From Roseiarcus sp963726105 (GTDB lineage: Bacteria; Pseudomonadota; Alphaproteobacteria; Rhizobiales; Beijerinckiaceae), in NCBI GenBank assembly GCA_963726105.1, contig CAVSBJ010000011.1, positions 1-64,000 on the forward strand: a DNA stretch of 64,000 bases, written 5' to 3'. A model generated the notes under the pieces. It ran no database searches. It was not told the DNA's origin and saw only the letters and a program-made list of their open reading frames with translations. Each line of letters begins with the position of its first letter. The stretch's first letter is position 1. The position numbers and the translations under genes were made by a program. This document shows positions 26,068 to 35,419 of the stretch, piece by piece.

Positions 26068-27099
26068 GTGGCCGAAGCGCCTCGCCGGCTCATCTCGGCC
26101 GAGAAGCGTCCCGAGGACGAGACGGCGGTCCGCCCGCAGCGCCTCGCCGACTTCGCCGGCCAGGAAGCGGCGCGCAAGAATCTCGGCATCTTCATCCAAT
26201 CCGCCAAATCGCGCGGCGAGGCGCTCGATCATGTGCTGTTCGTCGGGCCGCCCGGCCTTGGCAAGACAACGCTCGCGCACATCGTCGCGCGCGAGCTCGG
26301 CGTCAATTTCCATTCGACCTCAGGACCCGTCATCGGCAAGGCGGGAGATCTCGCGGGGCAGCTCACGAATCTCGAGCCGCGGGACGTTCTGTTCATCGAT
26401 GAGATCCATCGGCTCAACCCGGCGATCGAAGAGATTCTCTATCCGGCGATGGAGGATTTCCAGCTCGACCTCATCATCGGCGCGGGGCCCGCGGCGCGTT
26501 CGGTGAAGATCGATCTCGCCCAATTCACCCTGATCGGCGCGACAACTCGCGCAGGCCTCCTCACCACGCCCTTGCGCGATCGTTTTGGCATTCCGATCCG
26601 GCTCAATTTCTACACCACCGAAGAGCTGCAGGGCATCGTTGCGCGCGGCGCCCGAGTGATCGGCCTCGCGCTTGCCAATGACGGGGCGAACGAGATCGCG
26701 AGGCGCTCGCGCGGCACGCCGCGTATCGCTGGGCGGTTGCTGAGGCGCGTTCGCGACTTCGCCGTGGTCGAAGGCGCGAAGAGCGTGACGCGCGCGCTCG
26801 CAGACAGCGCGCTCAAGCTCCTCGACGTGGACGTCATCGGGCTCGACGAGATGGATCGGCGCTATCTCGACACCATCGCCGTCAAGTTCGGCGGGGGACC
26901 GGTGGGGGTCGAGACCATCGCCGCCGCGCTCTCCGAACCGCGCGACGCGATCGAGGACATCATCGAGCCCTATCTCATCCAGCTTGGCTTCGTGCAGCGC
27001 ACGCCGCGTGGGCGCCTCTTGACGTCGCACGCCTTCCGCCACCTCGGTCTCGCCGAGCCGCGGCGCGAGGGACAGCCGACTCTGTTCGAGGAGGACTGA
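26068..27099 (+). CDS. ruvB: Holliday-junction branch-migration ATPase RuvB
   Basis: This 343-residue AAA+ motor drives branch migration with RuvA. Walker A is VGPPGLGKTTLAHIVA, Walker B is DVLFIDEIHRL, sensor 1 is LIGATTRAGLLTTPLRDRFG, and the C-terminal winged helix carries DMDRRYLDT-like GLDEMDRRYLDTIAVKFGGG and FVQRTPRGRLLT. The GTG at 26068 starts the protein just after the preceding stop. The order ruvC-ruvA-x-x-ruvB differs from the usual contiguous ruvCAB. Confidence 0.96.
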   Translation: MAEAPRRLISAEKRPEDETAVRPQRLADFAGQEAARKNLGIFIQSAKSRGEALDHVLFVGPPGLGKTTLAHIVARELGVNFHSTSGPVIGKAGDLAGQLTNLEPRDVLFIDEIHRLNPAIEEILYPAMEDFQLDLIIGAGPAARSVKIDLAQFTLIGATTRAGLLTTPLRDRFGIPIRLNFYTTEELQGIVARGARVIGLALANDGANEIARRSRGTPRIAGRLLRRVRDFAVVEGAKSVTRALADSALKLLDVDVIGLDEMDRRYLDTIAVKFGGGPVGVETIAAALSEPRDAIEDIIEPYLIQLGFVQRTPRGRLLTSHAFRHLGLAEPRREGQPTLFEED

Positions 27100-27128
27100 A
27101 GTGGGCCCCGATTTCGTAGAACCAGATC

Positions 27129-27219
27129 CGTCATTGCGAGCGCAGCGAAGCAATCCAGGGATCGTCGGGCGCCCTGCGTTCTCCTGGATTGCTTCGTCGC
27201 TCCGCTCCTCGCAATGACG
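27129..27219. repeat. REP-like long palindromic repeat, copy C (both arms intact)
   Basis: The left arm CGTCATTGCGAGCGCAGCGA extends to gcaatccaggg at 27160; the right arm at 27183-27219 is its complement with small changes (CCTGGATTGCTTCGTCGCTC). Arms are separated by a 22-bp loop rich in GC. It occupies the ruvB-xerD gap and touches the xerD start. Related copies occur at 13626, 16021 and 42555. Confidence 0.85.
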
Positions 27220-27221
27220 CC

Positions 27222-28172
27222 ATGAAAGCGAAGGTCGCTTCTCACATTGTCAGCTTCCTCGAGGCGCTTGCCTCCGAGCGCGGCGCGAGCGTGAACACGA
27301 TCGACGCCTATCGGCGCGATCTCACCGACTACGAAGCCTACTTGAAGGCTGCGGGCATCGACGCGCTGAAGGCGGACACGAACCATGTGCGCGGGTTTCT
27401 CGCCGCGCGCGGCGGCGCACCGAAGCTGAGCGCGGCGTCGCTGGCGCGCCGTCTGTCCGCGATCCGTCAGTTTCACAAATTCCTGTATGCCGAAAATTGG
27501 CGGCGCGACGATCCGACGCTTGCCATCGAGGGCCCACGCCGATCGCGCCCGCTGCCGAAGCTTTTAAGCATGGCCGAGGTCGAGCGCCTGATCGCGACCG
27601 CGAGCGAAGGACTCGAAATCGAGGAGCGGCCGCTGCGCGAACGGCTGGATGCGGCGCGTATCGCCTGTCTCATCGAGCTCATCTACGGCTCGGGCCTGCG
27701 CGTGTCGGAGGCCTTGAGCCTCAAGAAATCCATAGCAACAGCCAAGTCCCCGCTCATCCCCGTGCGCGGGAAGGGCGACAAGGAGCGCCTGGCGCCGCTT
27801 TCGGGTCCCGCCCGCGGCGCGATCGGCGCGTTTCGCGCGCTGCTCGATCAAGCCTCACCAGGCATGGCGACGAGCCCTTGGCTCTTTCCCGCCGCGAGCG
27901 CGCGCGGCCACATGACGCGTCAGGCGTTCGCGCGCGATCTCAAGGGCGTCGCCGCGGCGGCCGGCATTGCGTCCGCGCGCGTGAGCCCGCACGTGCTTCG
28001 CCACGCCTTCGCCAGCCACCTGTTGCAGAATGGCGCGGACCTGCGCGTGGTTCAGGACCTGCTTGGCCACGCCGACATCGCGACGACGCAGATCTACACG
28101 CACGTGCTCGATGAGCGCGCCAAGGCGATGGTGCGCGATCTGCATCCCATGAACGACGAGGAGGGCGCATGA
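27222..28172 (+). CDS. xerD: Tyrosine recombinase XerD
   Basis: This 316-residue site-specific recombinase resolves chromosome dimers at dif with XerC. N-terminal SAM-like domain (FLEALASERGASVNTIDAYR) and catalytic domain are complete: Arg in LIYGSGLRVSEALSL, Lys in GKGDKERLAPL, HxxR in SPHVLRHAFASHLLQNGADL, His in LLGHADIATTQIYTHV with the nucleophilic Tyr. The ATG at 27222 is chosen because the 11 codons upstream are translated REP repeat. It is assigned XerD rather than XerC from overall resemblance. Confidence 0.92.
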   Translation: MKAKVASHIVSFLEALASERGASVNTIDAYRRDLTDYEAYLKAAGIDALKADTNHVRGFLAARGGAPKLSAASLARRLSAIRQFHKFLYAENWRRDDPTLAIEGPRRSRPLPKLLSMAEVERLIATASEGLEIEERPLRERLDAARIACLIELIYGSGLRVSEALSLKKSIATAKSPLIPVRGKGDKERLAPLSGPARGAIGAFRALLDQASPGMATSPWLFPAASARGHMTRQAFARDLKGVAAAAGIASARVSPHVLRHAFASHLLQNGADLRVVQDLLGHADIATTQIYTHVLDERAKAMVRDLHPMNDEEGA

Positions 28173-28264
28173 CCGCCGGAGTTGAGCCATTGCGCTGAAA
28201 GCAAAAAAGGGCTTCGATGCCGCAAAGCTCGTGGTCGCGAGCCAGTCGCTGAGGAGACATGCTC

Positions 28265-29854
28265 ATGAAAGCGCTCACCCTTGCCGGCGTCGCGCTGGCC
28301 GCGTTGCTAGCGGGCGCAGGCTTCGTCTCGGCAAAGACCCTGGTCTACTGCTCGGAAGGCAGTCCGGAGAATTTCACGCCGGCGATCAATACGACCGGGA
28401 CCAGCTTCGATGCGGCGCGGCCTGTGTACAATCGCCTGACCGAATTCAAGCGCGGCACGACCGACGTCGTTCCCGGCCTAGCCGAAAGCTGGGAAGTCAC
28501 CGACGCCGGCAAGACGATCACCTTTCACTTACGCAAGGGCGTCAAGTTCCATCCGCTGAAGGACTTCAAGCCGACGCGCGACTTCAACGCCGACGATGTC
28601 CTGTTTTCGTTCGACCGGCAGTGGAAGCCCGACAATCCTTACTACAAAGTCTCGGGCGGCAAGTATGACTATTTCAACGACATGGATATGCCGAAGCTGC
28701 TCAACTCGGTGGAGAAGACGGACGACAACACGGTCGTCATGAAGCTGAAAGAGCCGAACGTCGCCATCCTTGCCAATCTGGCGATGGACTTCATGGCGAT
28801 CGGGTCGAAGGAATACGCCAACTTCCTGGTCAAGAAAGGAACGCCCGAGCAGTTCGATCAGGCGCCGGTCGGCACCGGTCCGTTCTCGTTCGTTTCCTAT
28901 CAGAAGGATTCCGTCATCCGCTACAAGGCGAACAAGGATTTTTACGGCGAGAAGCCGCTCGTCGATGACCTCGTGTTCGCCATCACGCCCGACGCCACCG
29001 CGCGCTACGCCAAGCTCAAAGCGGGCGAGTGCCACGTCAACGCGTATCCAAGGCCGGCCGACCTCGCGGAGATGGAGAAGGACCCCACCCTCAAGGTCAT
29101 CAACATGCCGGGCCTCAACGTCGCCTATTGGGCCTTCAACGCGCAGAAGCCTCCGTTCGACAAAAAGGAGGTTCGTCAGGCCTTGTCGATGGCGATCGAT
29201 CGCGACGCGATCATCAAAGATGTCTATCTCGGCGCAGGCTCGAAGGCGACGACGCTGATCCCTCCCACCCTGTGGTCCTTCAACGACAAGATTCCGGACG
29301 TGCCCTTCGATCAGGAAAAGGCCAAGGCGATGCTCGCTGCGGCTGGGGTCAAGACGCCGCTCGACATCGATCTCTGGTACATGCCGGTATCGCGGCCTTA
29401 CAATCCAAACGGCAAGCGCATTGGCGAAATGATGCAGGCGGACCTCGCCAAGGTCGGCGTCAACGCCAAGCTCGTCACTTACGAGTGGGGGGAGTATCGC
29501 AAGCGCCTCGCCGCTGGCGAGGAGACCACCGGACAATATGGCTGGACCGGGGACAACGGCGATCCGGACAATTTCTTTTTCTTGAGAGGTTGCCCGGGCG
29601 GCAAACCCGGCGACAGCAACCCGACAAAATGGTGCAACGCCGAATTCGACGAGTTGCTGGCGAAGGCCCGCACCCTGACGAGCCAGGCCGACCGGGCGAA
29701 AGTTTATTCACGCATGCAGGAGATCGAGCACGACCAAGCCCCGGAGCTTCTGCTCGCGCATTCAATCGTGTTCGAAGCCATGCGCTCGAACGTGACCGGC
29801 TATAAGCAGAGCCCGCTCGGAACGCACGCGTTCGAAGGCGTCGACCTCAAGTAA
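28265..29854 (+). CDS. dppA: Dipeptide/peptide ABC transporter periplasmic binding protein (DppA-like)
   Basis: This 529-residue SBP_bac_5 protein captures peptides in the periplasm for the permease encoded downstream. It has a signal peptide (LAGVALAALLAGAGFVSA) and a DppA-like mature start (KTLVYCSEGSPENFTPAINT). The start at 28265 is preferred over 28259 because GGAG lies 8 nt upstream of it but only 2 nt from the earlier ATG. It is followed by a small hairpin and then permease genes. Ligand identity (dipeptide, haem, 5-aminolevulinate or opine-like) cannot be decided from sequence alone. Confidence 0.9.
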   Translation: MKALTLAGVALAALLAGAGFVSAKTLVYCSEGSPENFTPAINTTGTSFDAARPVYNRLTEFKRGTTDVVPGLAESWEVTDAGKTITFHLRKGVKFHPLKDFKPTRDFNADDVLFSFDRQWKPDNPYYKVSGGKYDYFNDMDMPKLLNSVEKTDDNTVVMKLKEPNVAILANLAMDFMAIGSKEYANFLVKKGTPEQFDQAPVGTGPFSFVSYQKDSVIRYKANKDFYGEKPLVDDLVFAITPDATARYAKLKAGECHVNAYPRPADLAEMEKDPTLKVINMPGLNVAYWAFNAQKPPFDKKEVRQALSMAIDRDAIIKDVYLGAGSKATTLIPPTLWSFNDKIPDVPFDQEKAKAMLAAAGVKTPLDIDLWYMPVSRPYNPNGKRIGEMMQADLAKVGVNAKLVTYEWGEYRKRLAAGEETTGQYGWTGDNGDPDNFFFLRGCPGGKPGDSNPTKWCNAEFDELLAKARTLTSQADRAKVYSRMQEIEHDQAPELLLAHSIVFEAMRSNVTGYKQSPLGTHAFEGVDLK

Positions 29855-29872
29855 AGGGCCGTTCCGGCCTTT
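29853..29872 (+). terminator. Hairpin between dppA and dppB (attenuator-like)
   Basis: AAAGGGCC and GGCCTTT form a stem around the loop GTTCC right after the dppA stop. It lacks a T-run, so it is more likely a processing or stability element that lets the binding protein be made in excess of the permease than a full terminator. This is inferred from structure only. Confidence 0.4.
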
Positions 29873-29916
29873 GCTAGCCGCGAGGCAATGCCGGGCCCGT
29901 TGTTTTCGGATCGGCC

Positions 29917-30930
29917 ATGGTCGCCTATTTCCTTCGCCGCATCGCGCTGACCATCCCGACTTTTCTCGCGCTGATGTTTCTCACCTTCGTGGCGATCCGT
30001 CTTGTGCCGGGCGATCCGGTCGAAGTCAGAACCGGCGAGCGTGGCATGTCGCCGGAACGGCTAGCGTATTTTCGCCATGAGCTCGGCCTCGACCAGCCGG
30101 TGTGGCGGCAGTTTCTCGCCTATGTCTGGCGCCTCGCGCACGGCGACTTTGGCGTGTCATTGTCGTCACAGGATAAAGTCCTGACTGAGTTTCTGACCCT
30201 GTTTCCCGCGACGCTCGAACTCTCGTTCTTCGCGATGCTGTTTGCGATCGCGATCGGGGTCCCGGCCGGCGCGCTCGCCGCCGTCAAGCGTGGCGGCTTC
30301 TATGATCAGACGCTGATGACAATATCGCTGTTCGGCTATTCGATGCCTATTTTCTGGTGGGGCCTGCTTCTGATCATGTTCGTTTCCGTGCGACTGGGGC
30401 TTCTTCCCGTCTCGGGCCGGATCGACCTCATCAATTACTCGTTCGATCAGCCGACCGGATTCATGACAATCGACGCGCTTCTGTCGGATCAGCCGGGCGC
30501 TTTTCTCGACGCGTTGCGGCACCTCATCCTGCCGGCGATCGTGCTCGGCACCGTGCCGCTCGCCGTCATCGCCCGCATGACCCGCTCCTCGATGCTCGAA
30601 GTCCTGAGCGAGGATTACGTCCGCACGGCGCGCGCCAAGGGGCTGTCGCCAACCCGCGTCATCGGGGTTCACGCCCTGCGCAATGCGCTTCTGCCCGTGG
30701 TGACGGTGATCGGCCTCTCGATTTCGAGCCTGATGGCCGGCGCGGTGCTCACCGAAACAATCTTCTCCTGGCCAGGGGTTGGCCATTGGCTCATCAATTC
30801 CATCGGCCGGCGCGACTATCCAGCGCTGCAGGGCGGCGTTCTGCTGATCTCCGCCGTTGTCGTCCTCGTCAATCTGATCGTCGATCTCGTTTATGGCGTC
30901 ATTGATCCCAGGATCCGCCATGCCCGCTGA
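29917..30930 (+). CDS. dppB: Peptide ABC transporter permease DppB-like
   Basis: This 337-residue inner-membrane subunit has the usual N-terminal membrane helix (RIALTIPTFLALMFLTFVAI) plus a five-helix BPD_transp_1 core. The coupling-loop EAA motif is seen as EDYVRTARAKGLSPTRVIGV. It forms the pore with the next gene product. Its end overlaps the dppC start by 11 bp, indicating coupled translation. Confidence 0.93.
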   Translation: MVAYFLRRIALTIPTFLALMFLTFVAIRLVPGDPVEVRTGERGMSPERLAYFRHELGLDQPVWRQFLAYVWRLAHGDFGVSLSSQDKVLTEFLTLFPATLELSFFAMLFAIAIGVPAGALAAVKRGGFYDQTLMTISLFGYSMPIFWWGLLLIMFVSVRLGLLPVSGRIDLINYSFDQPTGFMTIDALLSDQPGAFLDALRHLILPAIVLGTVPLAVIARMTRSSMLEVLSEDYVRTARAKGLSPTRVIGVHALRNALLPVVTVIGLSISSLMAGAVLTETIFSWPGVGHWLINSIGRRDYPALQGGVLLISAVVVLVNLIVDLVYGVIDPRIRHAR

Positions 30931-31846
30931 CGTCGCCGCGTTGGCAAGACCGATTGGCGACGACGCAGCGGCCGTCCTTGCGCAGCCCTCGCCTCTCGCC
31001 TCGTTCTGGGCCGCGTTCCGGGAAAACCGCGGCGCGGTGTTCGGTCTGGCTGTCTTCGCCGTGATCGTCCTCCTGGCGCTCACGGCGAATGTCGTTGCGC
31101 CCCATTCGCCGATCGAGCAGTTCCGCGACGCGGTGCGGGCGCCGCCCGTATGGGAGGCAGGCGGCTCGTGGCGCTTCGTGCTCGGAACCGACGGCGACGG
31201 CCACGACATGTTATCGCGCCTCATCTTCGGCGCGCGCGTGTCGCTGTTCATCGGCCTTTCGGTGATGTGCGTCTCATTCGTCGTCGGCGTGGCGCTCGGG
31301 CTCGTTGCAGCAATGGCCGGTCCAGTCTTCGACGTCGCCATCACGCGGTTTATGGATTTGATCATGGCGGTGCCTAGCCTGGTGCTCGCCGTGCTCGTCG
31401 TCGCGGTGCTGGGGCCAAGCCTCGCCAACACCATCATCGCGGTGACGATCGTCTATCTGCCGGCTTACGTGCGTCTCGCGCGCGCGTCCGCGCTCGGCGA
31501 ACTGAGCAAAGATTATGTGACCGCGGCGCGCGTGGTCGGCGTCGGGCCGCTCCGGCTCGCCGCCTCGACCGTGCTGCCCAACTGCCTCGCTCCCCTGATC
31601 GTGCAGGCGGCGCTTGGCGTGTCGAGCGCCATTCTCGAGGCGGCGGCGCTTGGCTTCCTGGGCCTCGGCGCCCAGCCGCCGACCCCGGAATGGGGCGCGA
31701 TGCTCGCCAACTCGCGCGAATTCATTCAGTCCGATCCCTGGATCGTCGCTCTCCCGGGCCTCGCCATCCTCATTACTGTCATCGCCATCAATCTGACCGG
31801 CGACGGCCTGCGCGACGCGCTCGATCCGAAGATGCGGAGAGGCTGA
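30920..31846 (+). CDS. dppC: Peptide ABC transporter permease DppC-like
   Basis: This 308-residue permease partner has an OppC-type N-terminal segment (FRENRGAVFGLAVFAVIVLL), the periplasmic stretch LGTDGDGHDMLSRLIFGARV, and the EAA loop KDYVTAARVVGVGPLRLAAS. The ATG at 30920 inside the dppB end is chosen; an upstream in-frame start at 30893 would lengthen the overlap without conserved sequence. Its TGA overlaps the ATG of the next gene by one base. Confidence 0.93.
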   Translation: MPADVAALARPIGDDAAAVLAQPSPLASFWAAFRENRGAVFGLAVFAVIVLLALTANVVAPHSPIEQFRDAVRAPPVWEAGGSWRFVLGTDGDGHDMLSRLIFGARVSLFIGLSVMCVSFVVGVALGLVAAMAGPVFDVAITRFMDLIMAVPSLVLAVLVVAVLGPSLANTIIAVTIVYLPAYVRLARASALGELSKDYVTAARVVGVGPLRLAASTVLPNCLAPLIVQAALGVSSAILEAAALGFLGLGAQPPTPEWGAMLANSREFIQSDPWIVALPGLAILITVIAINLTGDGLRDALDPKMRRG

Positions 31847-32850
31847 TGGCGCCGGCTCTGCTCGAAATCCGCAATCTCTCCGTCTCGTTCGCGACCCGCC
31901 ACGGCGCATTCGCTGCGGTGGATGGATTCGAGCTGACGCTCGATCGAAACGAAGTCCTGGCGATCGTCGGCGAATCCGGCTCCGGAAAGTCGGTGGCGAT
32001 GCTGGCGGCGATGGGCCTCTTGCCTGCGACCGCGACCGTGTCGGCCGACCGCATGGCCTTCGACGGCGCGGATCTCCTGTCGATGAGCGCGAACGAGCGC
32101 CGGCGCATCGCCGGCAAGGACATGGCGATGATCTTCCAGGAGCCGATGTCGTCGCTCAATCCATGCTTCACCGTCGGTTTTCAGATCGGCGAAGCGTTGA
32201 AGGCGCACCTCGATCTCAAACGGGTCGACCGCGACCAGCGCGTCGTCGAGCTTCTGGCCGAGGTCGGCATCCCCGATCCCGAGCGCCGCGTGCGTGCCTA
32301 CCCCCACCAGCTTTCGGGGGGCATGAGCCAGCGCGTCATGATCGCGATGGCGCTCGCCTGCCGGCCCAAGCTCATGATCGCGGACGAACCGACCACCGCG
32401 CTCGACGTCACCATCCAGGCGCAAATCCTCGATCTTCTGATGCGGGAGCGTAGAGACAGCGGAATGGGGCTTGTGCTCATCACCCACGACATGGGCGTGG
32501 TCGCCGAAACGGCCGACCGGGTCATTGTCCAATATGCCGGCCAGCAGATGGAGGCGAACGCCACCCGCGAACTGTTTGCCGATCCCCACCATCCCTATAC
32601 CGCAGCCCTTCTGGCGGCGCTGCCGGAGCGGGCGAACGGACGGCGCCTGCCCGCCATTCCGGGCGTCGTGCCCGGGCCATTCGACAGGCCGCGCGGCTGC
32701 GTGTTCTCGCCCCGCTGCGCCTATGTTTTTGACGCGTGCCATGATTCCGAACCGGCGCCGGCTCCGCCCGCGTTCGGCCGCGCGCGATGTCTGACGCCCT
32801 TGGCCGCAGGGGTTCCGAGCGCTCTCGAGTTGCAAGGGTCGGCGCCGTGA
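31846..32850 (+). CDS. dppD: Peptide ABC transporter ATPase DppD-like
   Basis: This 334-residue ATPase has Walker A GESGSGKSVAML, the Q-loop IFQEPMSSLNP, signature LSGGMSQRVMIAMAL and Walker B LMIADEPTTALD. The C-terminal oligopeptide-transporter domain contains the Cys-rich RPRGCVFSPRCAYVFDAC motif, which binds an iron-sulfur cluster in some members. ATG at 31846 overlaps the dppC stop. The gene ends in GTGA shared with dppF. Confidence 0.94.
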   Translation: MAPALLEIRNLSVSFATRHGAFAAVDGFELTLDRNEVLAIVGESGSGKSVAMLAAMGLLPATATVSADRMAFDGADLLSMSANERRRIAGKDMAMIFQEPMSSLNPCFTVGFQIGEALKAHLDLKRVDRDQRVVELLAEVGIPDPERRVRAYPHQLSGGMSQRVMIAMALACRPKLMIADEPTTALDVTIQAQILDLLMRERRDSGMGLVLITHDMGVVAETADRVIVQYAGQQMEANATRELFADPHHPYTAALLAALPERANGRRLPAIPGVVPGPFDRPRGCVFSPRCAYVFDACHDSEPAPAPPAFGRARCLTPLAAGVPSALELQGSAP

Positions 32851-33809
32851 GCGCCGTTCTCGAGGCCAGGGGTCTGACCCGCGACTATTCCGTATCACGC
32901 GGCGCGTTTCACTCCCGCGCAACAATCAAGGCGCTCGCGGGCGTGTCGTTCTCGCTTCAAGCCGGGCGCACATTGGCGGTGGTCGGCAAATCCGGCTCGG
33001 GCAAATCGACCTTGGCGCGCTTGCTCACCTTGATCGAGAATCCAACCGCGGGCGCGCTCCTGATCGACGGCGAGGACGTCGCCCACGCGAGCGCGGCGAC
33101 GCGGCGCCGCCTCAGGCGGGAAATCCAGATCGTGTTTCAGAACCCCTTCGGGTCGCTCAACCCGCGCCAGACGATCGGGAAGGCGCTCGAGGAGCCGCTG
33201 CTCGTCAACACGGACCTTAAGCCCGCCGAGCGCAAAGCCGAGGCTCTGTCGATCATGGCCAAGGTTGGATTGCGGCCCGAAACCTATCATCGCTACCCGC
33301 ACATGTTCTCGGGCGGCCAGCGTCAGCGCATCGCCATCGCCCGCGCGCTCATGCTGAAGCCGAAGATCCTGGTGCTCGACGAGCCGGTGTCGGCGCTGGA
33401 TGTTTCGATACGCGCCCAGGCGCTTAACCTGCTCGCCAGCCTGCAGGAGGAATTTGCGCTTGCCTATGTGTTCGTCTCGCACGATCTTTCGGTCGTGCGC
33501 CACATCGCTGACGAGCTGATGGTGATCTACCTTGGCAATGCAGTCGAGATTGGCGAGCGCGTGGCAATCTTCGACCGCCCGCAGCATCCCTATACACAGG
33601 CGCTCCTGTCCGCAACGCCGGTCGCGGACCCGACCGCCAAGCGCCAGCGCATCCTGCTTTCAGGCGAGCCGCCGTCGCCCTTCGACCCGCCGCCGGGGTG
33701 TGCGTTTCATCCGCGCTGCCCACTCGCTTTCGATCGCTGCCGCGCCGAGAAGCCGCCGCTCGAGCGCAAGCAGGGACGCGACGTCGCCTGCTGGGCTGTC
33801 GCGGCATGA
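32847..33809 (+). CDS. dppF: Peptide ABC transporter ATPase DppF-like
   Basis: This 320-residue second ATPase has Walker A GKSGSGKSTLARLL, Q-loop VFQNPFGSLNPRQ, signature FSGGQRQRIAIARAL, Walker B ILVLDEPVSALD and the C-terminal motif PPGCAFHPRCPLAFDRC. The GTG at 32847 is chosen because it overlaps the dppD stop as GTGA and the conserved protein begins there. Its TGA overlaps the ATG of the oxidoreductase gene. Confidence 0.93.
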   Translation: MSAVLEARGLTRDYSVSRGAFHSRATIKALAGVSFSLQAGRTLAVVGKSGSGKSTLARLLTLIENPTAGALLIDGEDVAHASAATRRRLRREIQIVFQNPFGSLNPRQTIGKALEEPLLVNTDLKPAERKAEALSIMAKVGLRPETYHRYPHMFSGGQRQRIAIARALMLKPKILVLDEPVSALDVSIRAQALNLLASLQEEFALAYVFVSHDLSVVRHIADELMVIYLGNAVEIGERVAIFDRPQHPYTQALLSATPVADPTAKRQRILLSGEPPSPFDPPPGCAFHPRCPLAFDRCRAEKPPLERKQGRDVACWAVAA

Positions 33810-35419
33810 GCGCGGAGACCTATGATTTCATTGTCGTGGGAGCCGGCTCGGCGGGCTGCGTGCTCGCCAATCGCCTGAGCCGCGATCCGCGAAACCGGGT
33901 GCTCGTCGTCGAGGCGGGCGGGCGCGACAATTGGATCTGGTTCCATATTCCGGTGGGCTATCTCTACGCGATCGGCAATCCGCGCGCGGACTGGATGTTC
34001 AAGACCGCGCCGGAGCCGAATTTGGGCGGCCGCTCGATCGCCTACCCGCGCGGCCGCGTGGTCGGCGGCTCATCGGCGATCAACGCCATGATCTATATGC
34101 GCGGGCAGGCGGCCGACTACGACGGCTGGCGCCAGCTCGGCCTTGCCGGGTGGGGCTGGGACGACGTGCTGCCCTATTTCCTCCGGCATGAAGACCATCA
34201 CGGCGGCCTGAGCGAGTTGCATGGAACGGGAGGCGAATGGCGGGTCGAGCGCCCGCGCGTCTCCTGGCCGATCCTCGACGCGGTGCGGGAGGCGGGGGTC
34301 GAGATCGGCATTCCGAAGATCGCGGACTTCAATCAGGGCGACAACGAGGGCTCGGGCTATTTCGAGGTCAACCAGCGCCGCGGGCGGCGCTGGAGCGCAG
34401 CGACGGCGTTTTTGAAGCCGATCCTCAAGCGGCCGAACCTGCATCTTGCGACCGGTGCGCATGTGGAGCGCATCCTGTTCGAGGGCCGTCGCGCAATAGG
34501 CTTGCGCTACAGCCAGCACGGCGTCAGTCACGAGGCGCGATCCGGACGCGAAGTCATCCTGGCGGCGGGCGCGATCGGCTCGCCGCAGCTCCTGGAGCTT
34601 TCTGGCGTCGGGGCTGCGGATCGTCTCGGAGAGATGGGCGTCCCCATCGTGCAGGCGCTGCCTGGGGTCGGCGAAAATCTGCAGGACCATCTGCAGCTGA
34701 GAGCCATTTTTGGCGTCACGGGCGCGCGCACGCTGAATGTCGACTATCAGTCGCGGGTCAAACGCGCGATGATGGGGCTCGACTATGGCTTTCGTCGGCG
34801 AGGGCCGCTGACGATGGCGCCGTCGCAGCTTGGTCTGTTCGCCAAGTCGTCGCCCGACTACGCCACCGCCAACATCGAATTCCATGTCCAGCCGCTGTCG
34901 CTGGACCGTTTCGGCGAGCCGATGCACCCCTATCCGGCGATAACGGTCAGCGTTTGCAATCTGCGGCCCGAGAGCCGCGGCTCGACCCACGCCACGAGCC
35001 TCGATCCGCGCGCCGCGCCGGTCATCCAACCGAACTACTTGTCGGCTCTCGCCGATCAGCGGGTGGCCGTGGACTCCATCCGCCTCACGCGCCGCCTTGC
35101 CGCCGCTCCTGCGCTTGCCCGGTACGCGCCGCAAGAGCTCAAGCCCGGCGCAAACTTGCAATCGGACAATGAGCTTGCGCGGGCCGCGGGCGAGATCGGC
35201 ACCACGATCTTCCACCCCGTCGGGACCGCCAAGATGGGATCGGCGCAGGATCTGGTCGCTGTGGTCGACGAACGGCTTAGGGTTCACCGCCTGGGAGGCT
35301 TACGTGTCGCCGACGCGTCGGTGATGCCGCGCATCACCTCGGGCAACACCGGCTCGCCGACAATGATGATCGCCGAGAAGGCGGCTGAGATGATCCTCGC
35401 CGATGCTCGAGTCGCCTGA
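33806..35419 (+). CDS. GMC-family FAD oxidoreductase (choline/alcohol dehydrogenase-like)
   Basis: This 537-residue flavoprotein of the glucose-methanol-choline family oxidises an alcohol substrate to aldehyde or acid. The FAD dinucleotide motif is YDFIVVGAGSAGCVLANRLS, GMC signature 1 is YPRGRVVGGSSAINAMIYMR, and the C-terminal active-site block has FHPVGTAKMG and MPRITSGNTGSPTMMIAEKA, with catalytic His and Asn. It begins 4 bp inside dppF (ATGA), so it is translated with a peptide transporter. Similar GMC proteins include BetA and alkanol or polyethylene-glycol dehydrogenases. The substrate is not predictable, but could be a compound imported by the transporter. Confidence 0.88.
   Translation: MSAETYDFIVVGAGSAGCVLANRLSRDPRNRVLVVEAGGRDNWIWFHIPVGYLYAIGNPRADWMFKTAPEPNLGGRSIAYPRGRVVGGSSAINAMIYMRGQAADYDGWRQLGLAGWGWDDVLPYFLRHEDHHGGLSELHGTGGEWRVERPRVSWPILDAVREAGVEIGIPKIADFNQGDNEGSGYFEVNQRRGRRWSAATAFLKPILKRPNLHLATGAHVERILFEGRRAIGLRYSQHGVSHEARSGREVILAAGAIGSPQLLELSGVGAADRLGEMGVPIVQALPGVGENLQDHLQLRAIFGVTGARTLNVDYQSRVKRAMMGLDYGFRRRGPLTMAPSQLGLFAKSSPDYATANIEFHVQPLSLDRFGEPMHPYPAITVSVCNLRPESRGSTHATSLDPRAAPVIQPNYLSALADQRVAVDSIRLTRRLAAAPALARYAPQELKPGANLQSDNELARAAGEIGTTIFHPVGTAKMGSAQDLVAVVDERLRVHRLGGLRVADASVMPRITSGNTGSPTMMIAEKAAEMILADARVA

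Noticed and set aside
28529..29536. Open frame of 335 codons opposite dppA
   Set aside because: It mirrors the codons of the binding protein gene and has no homology signal.
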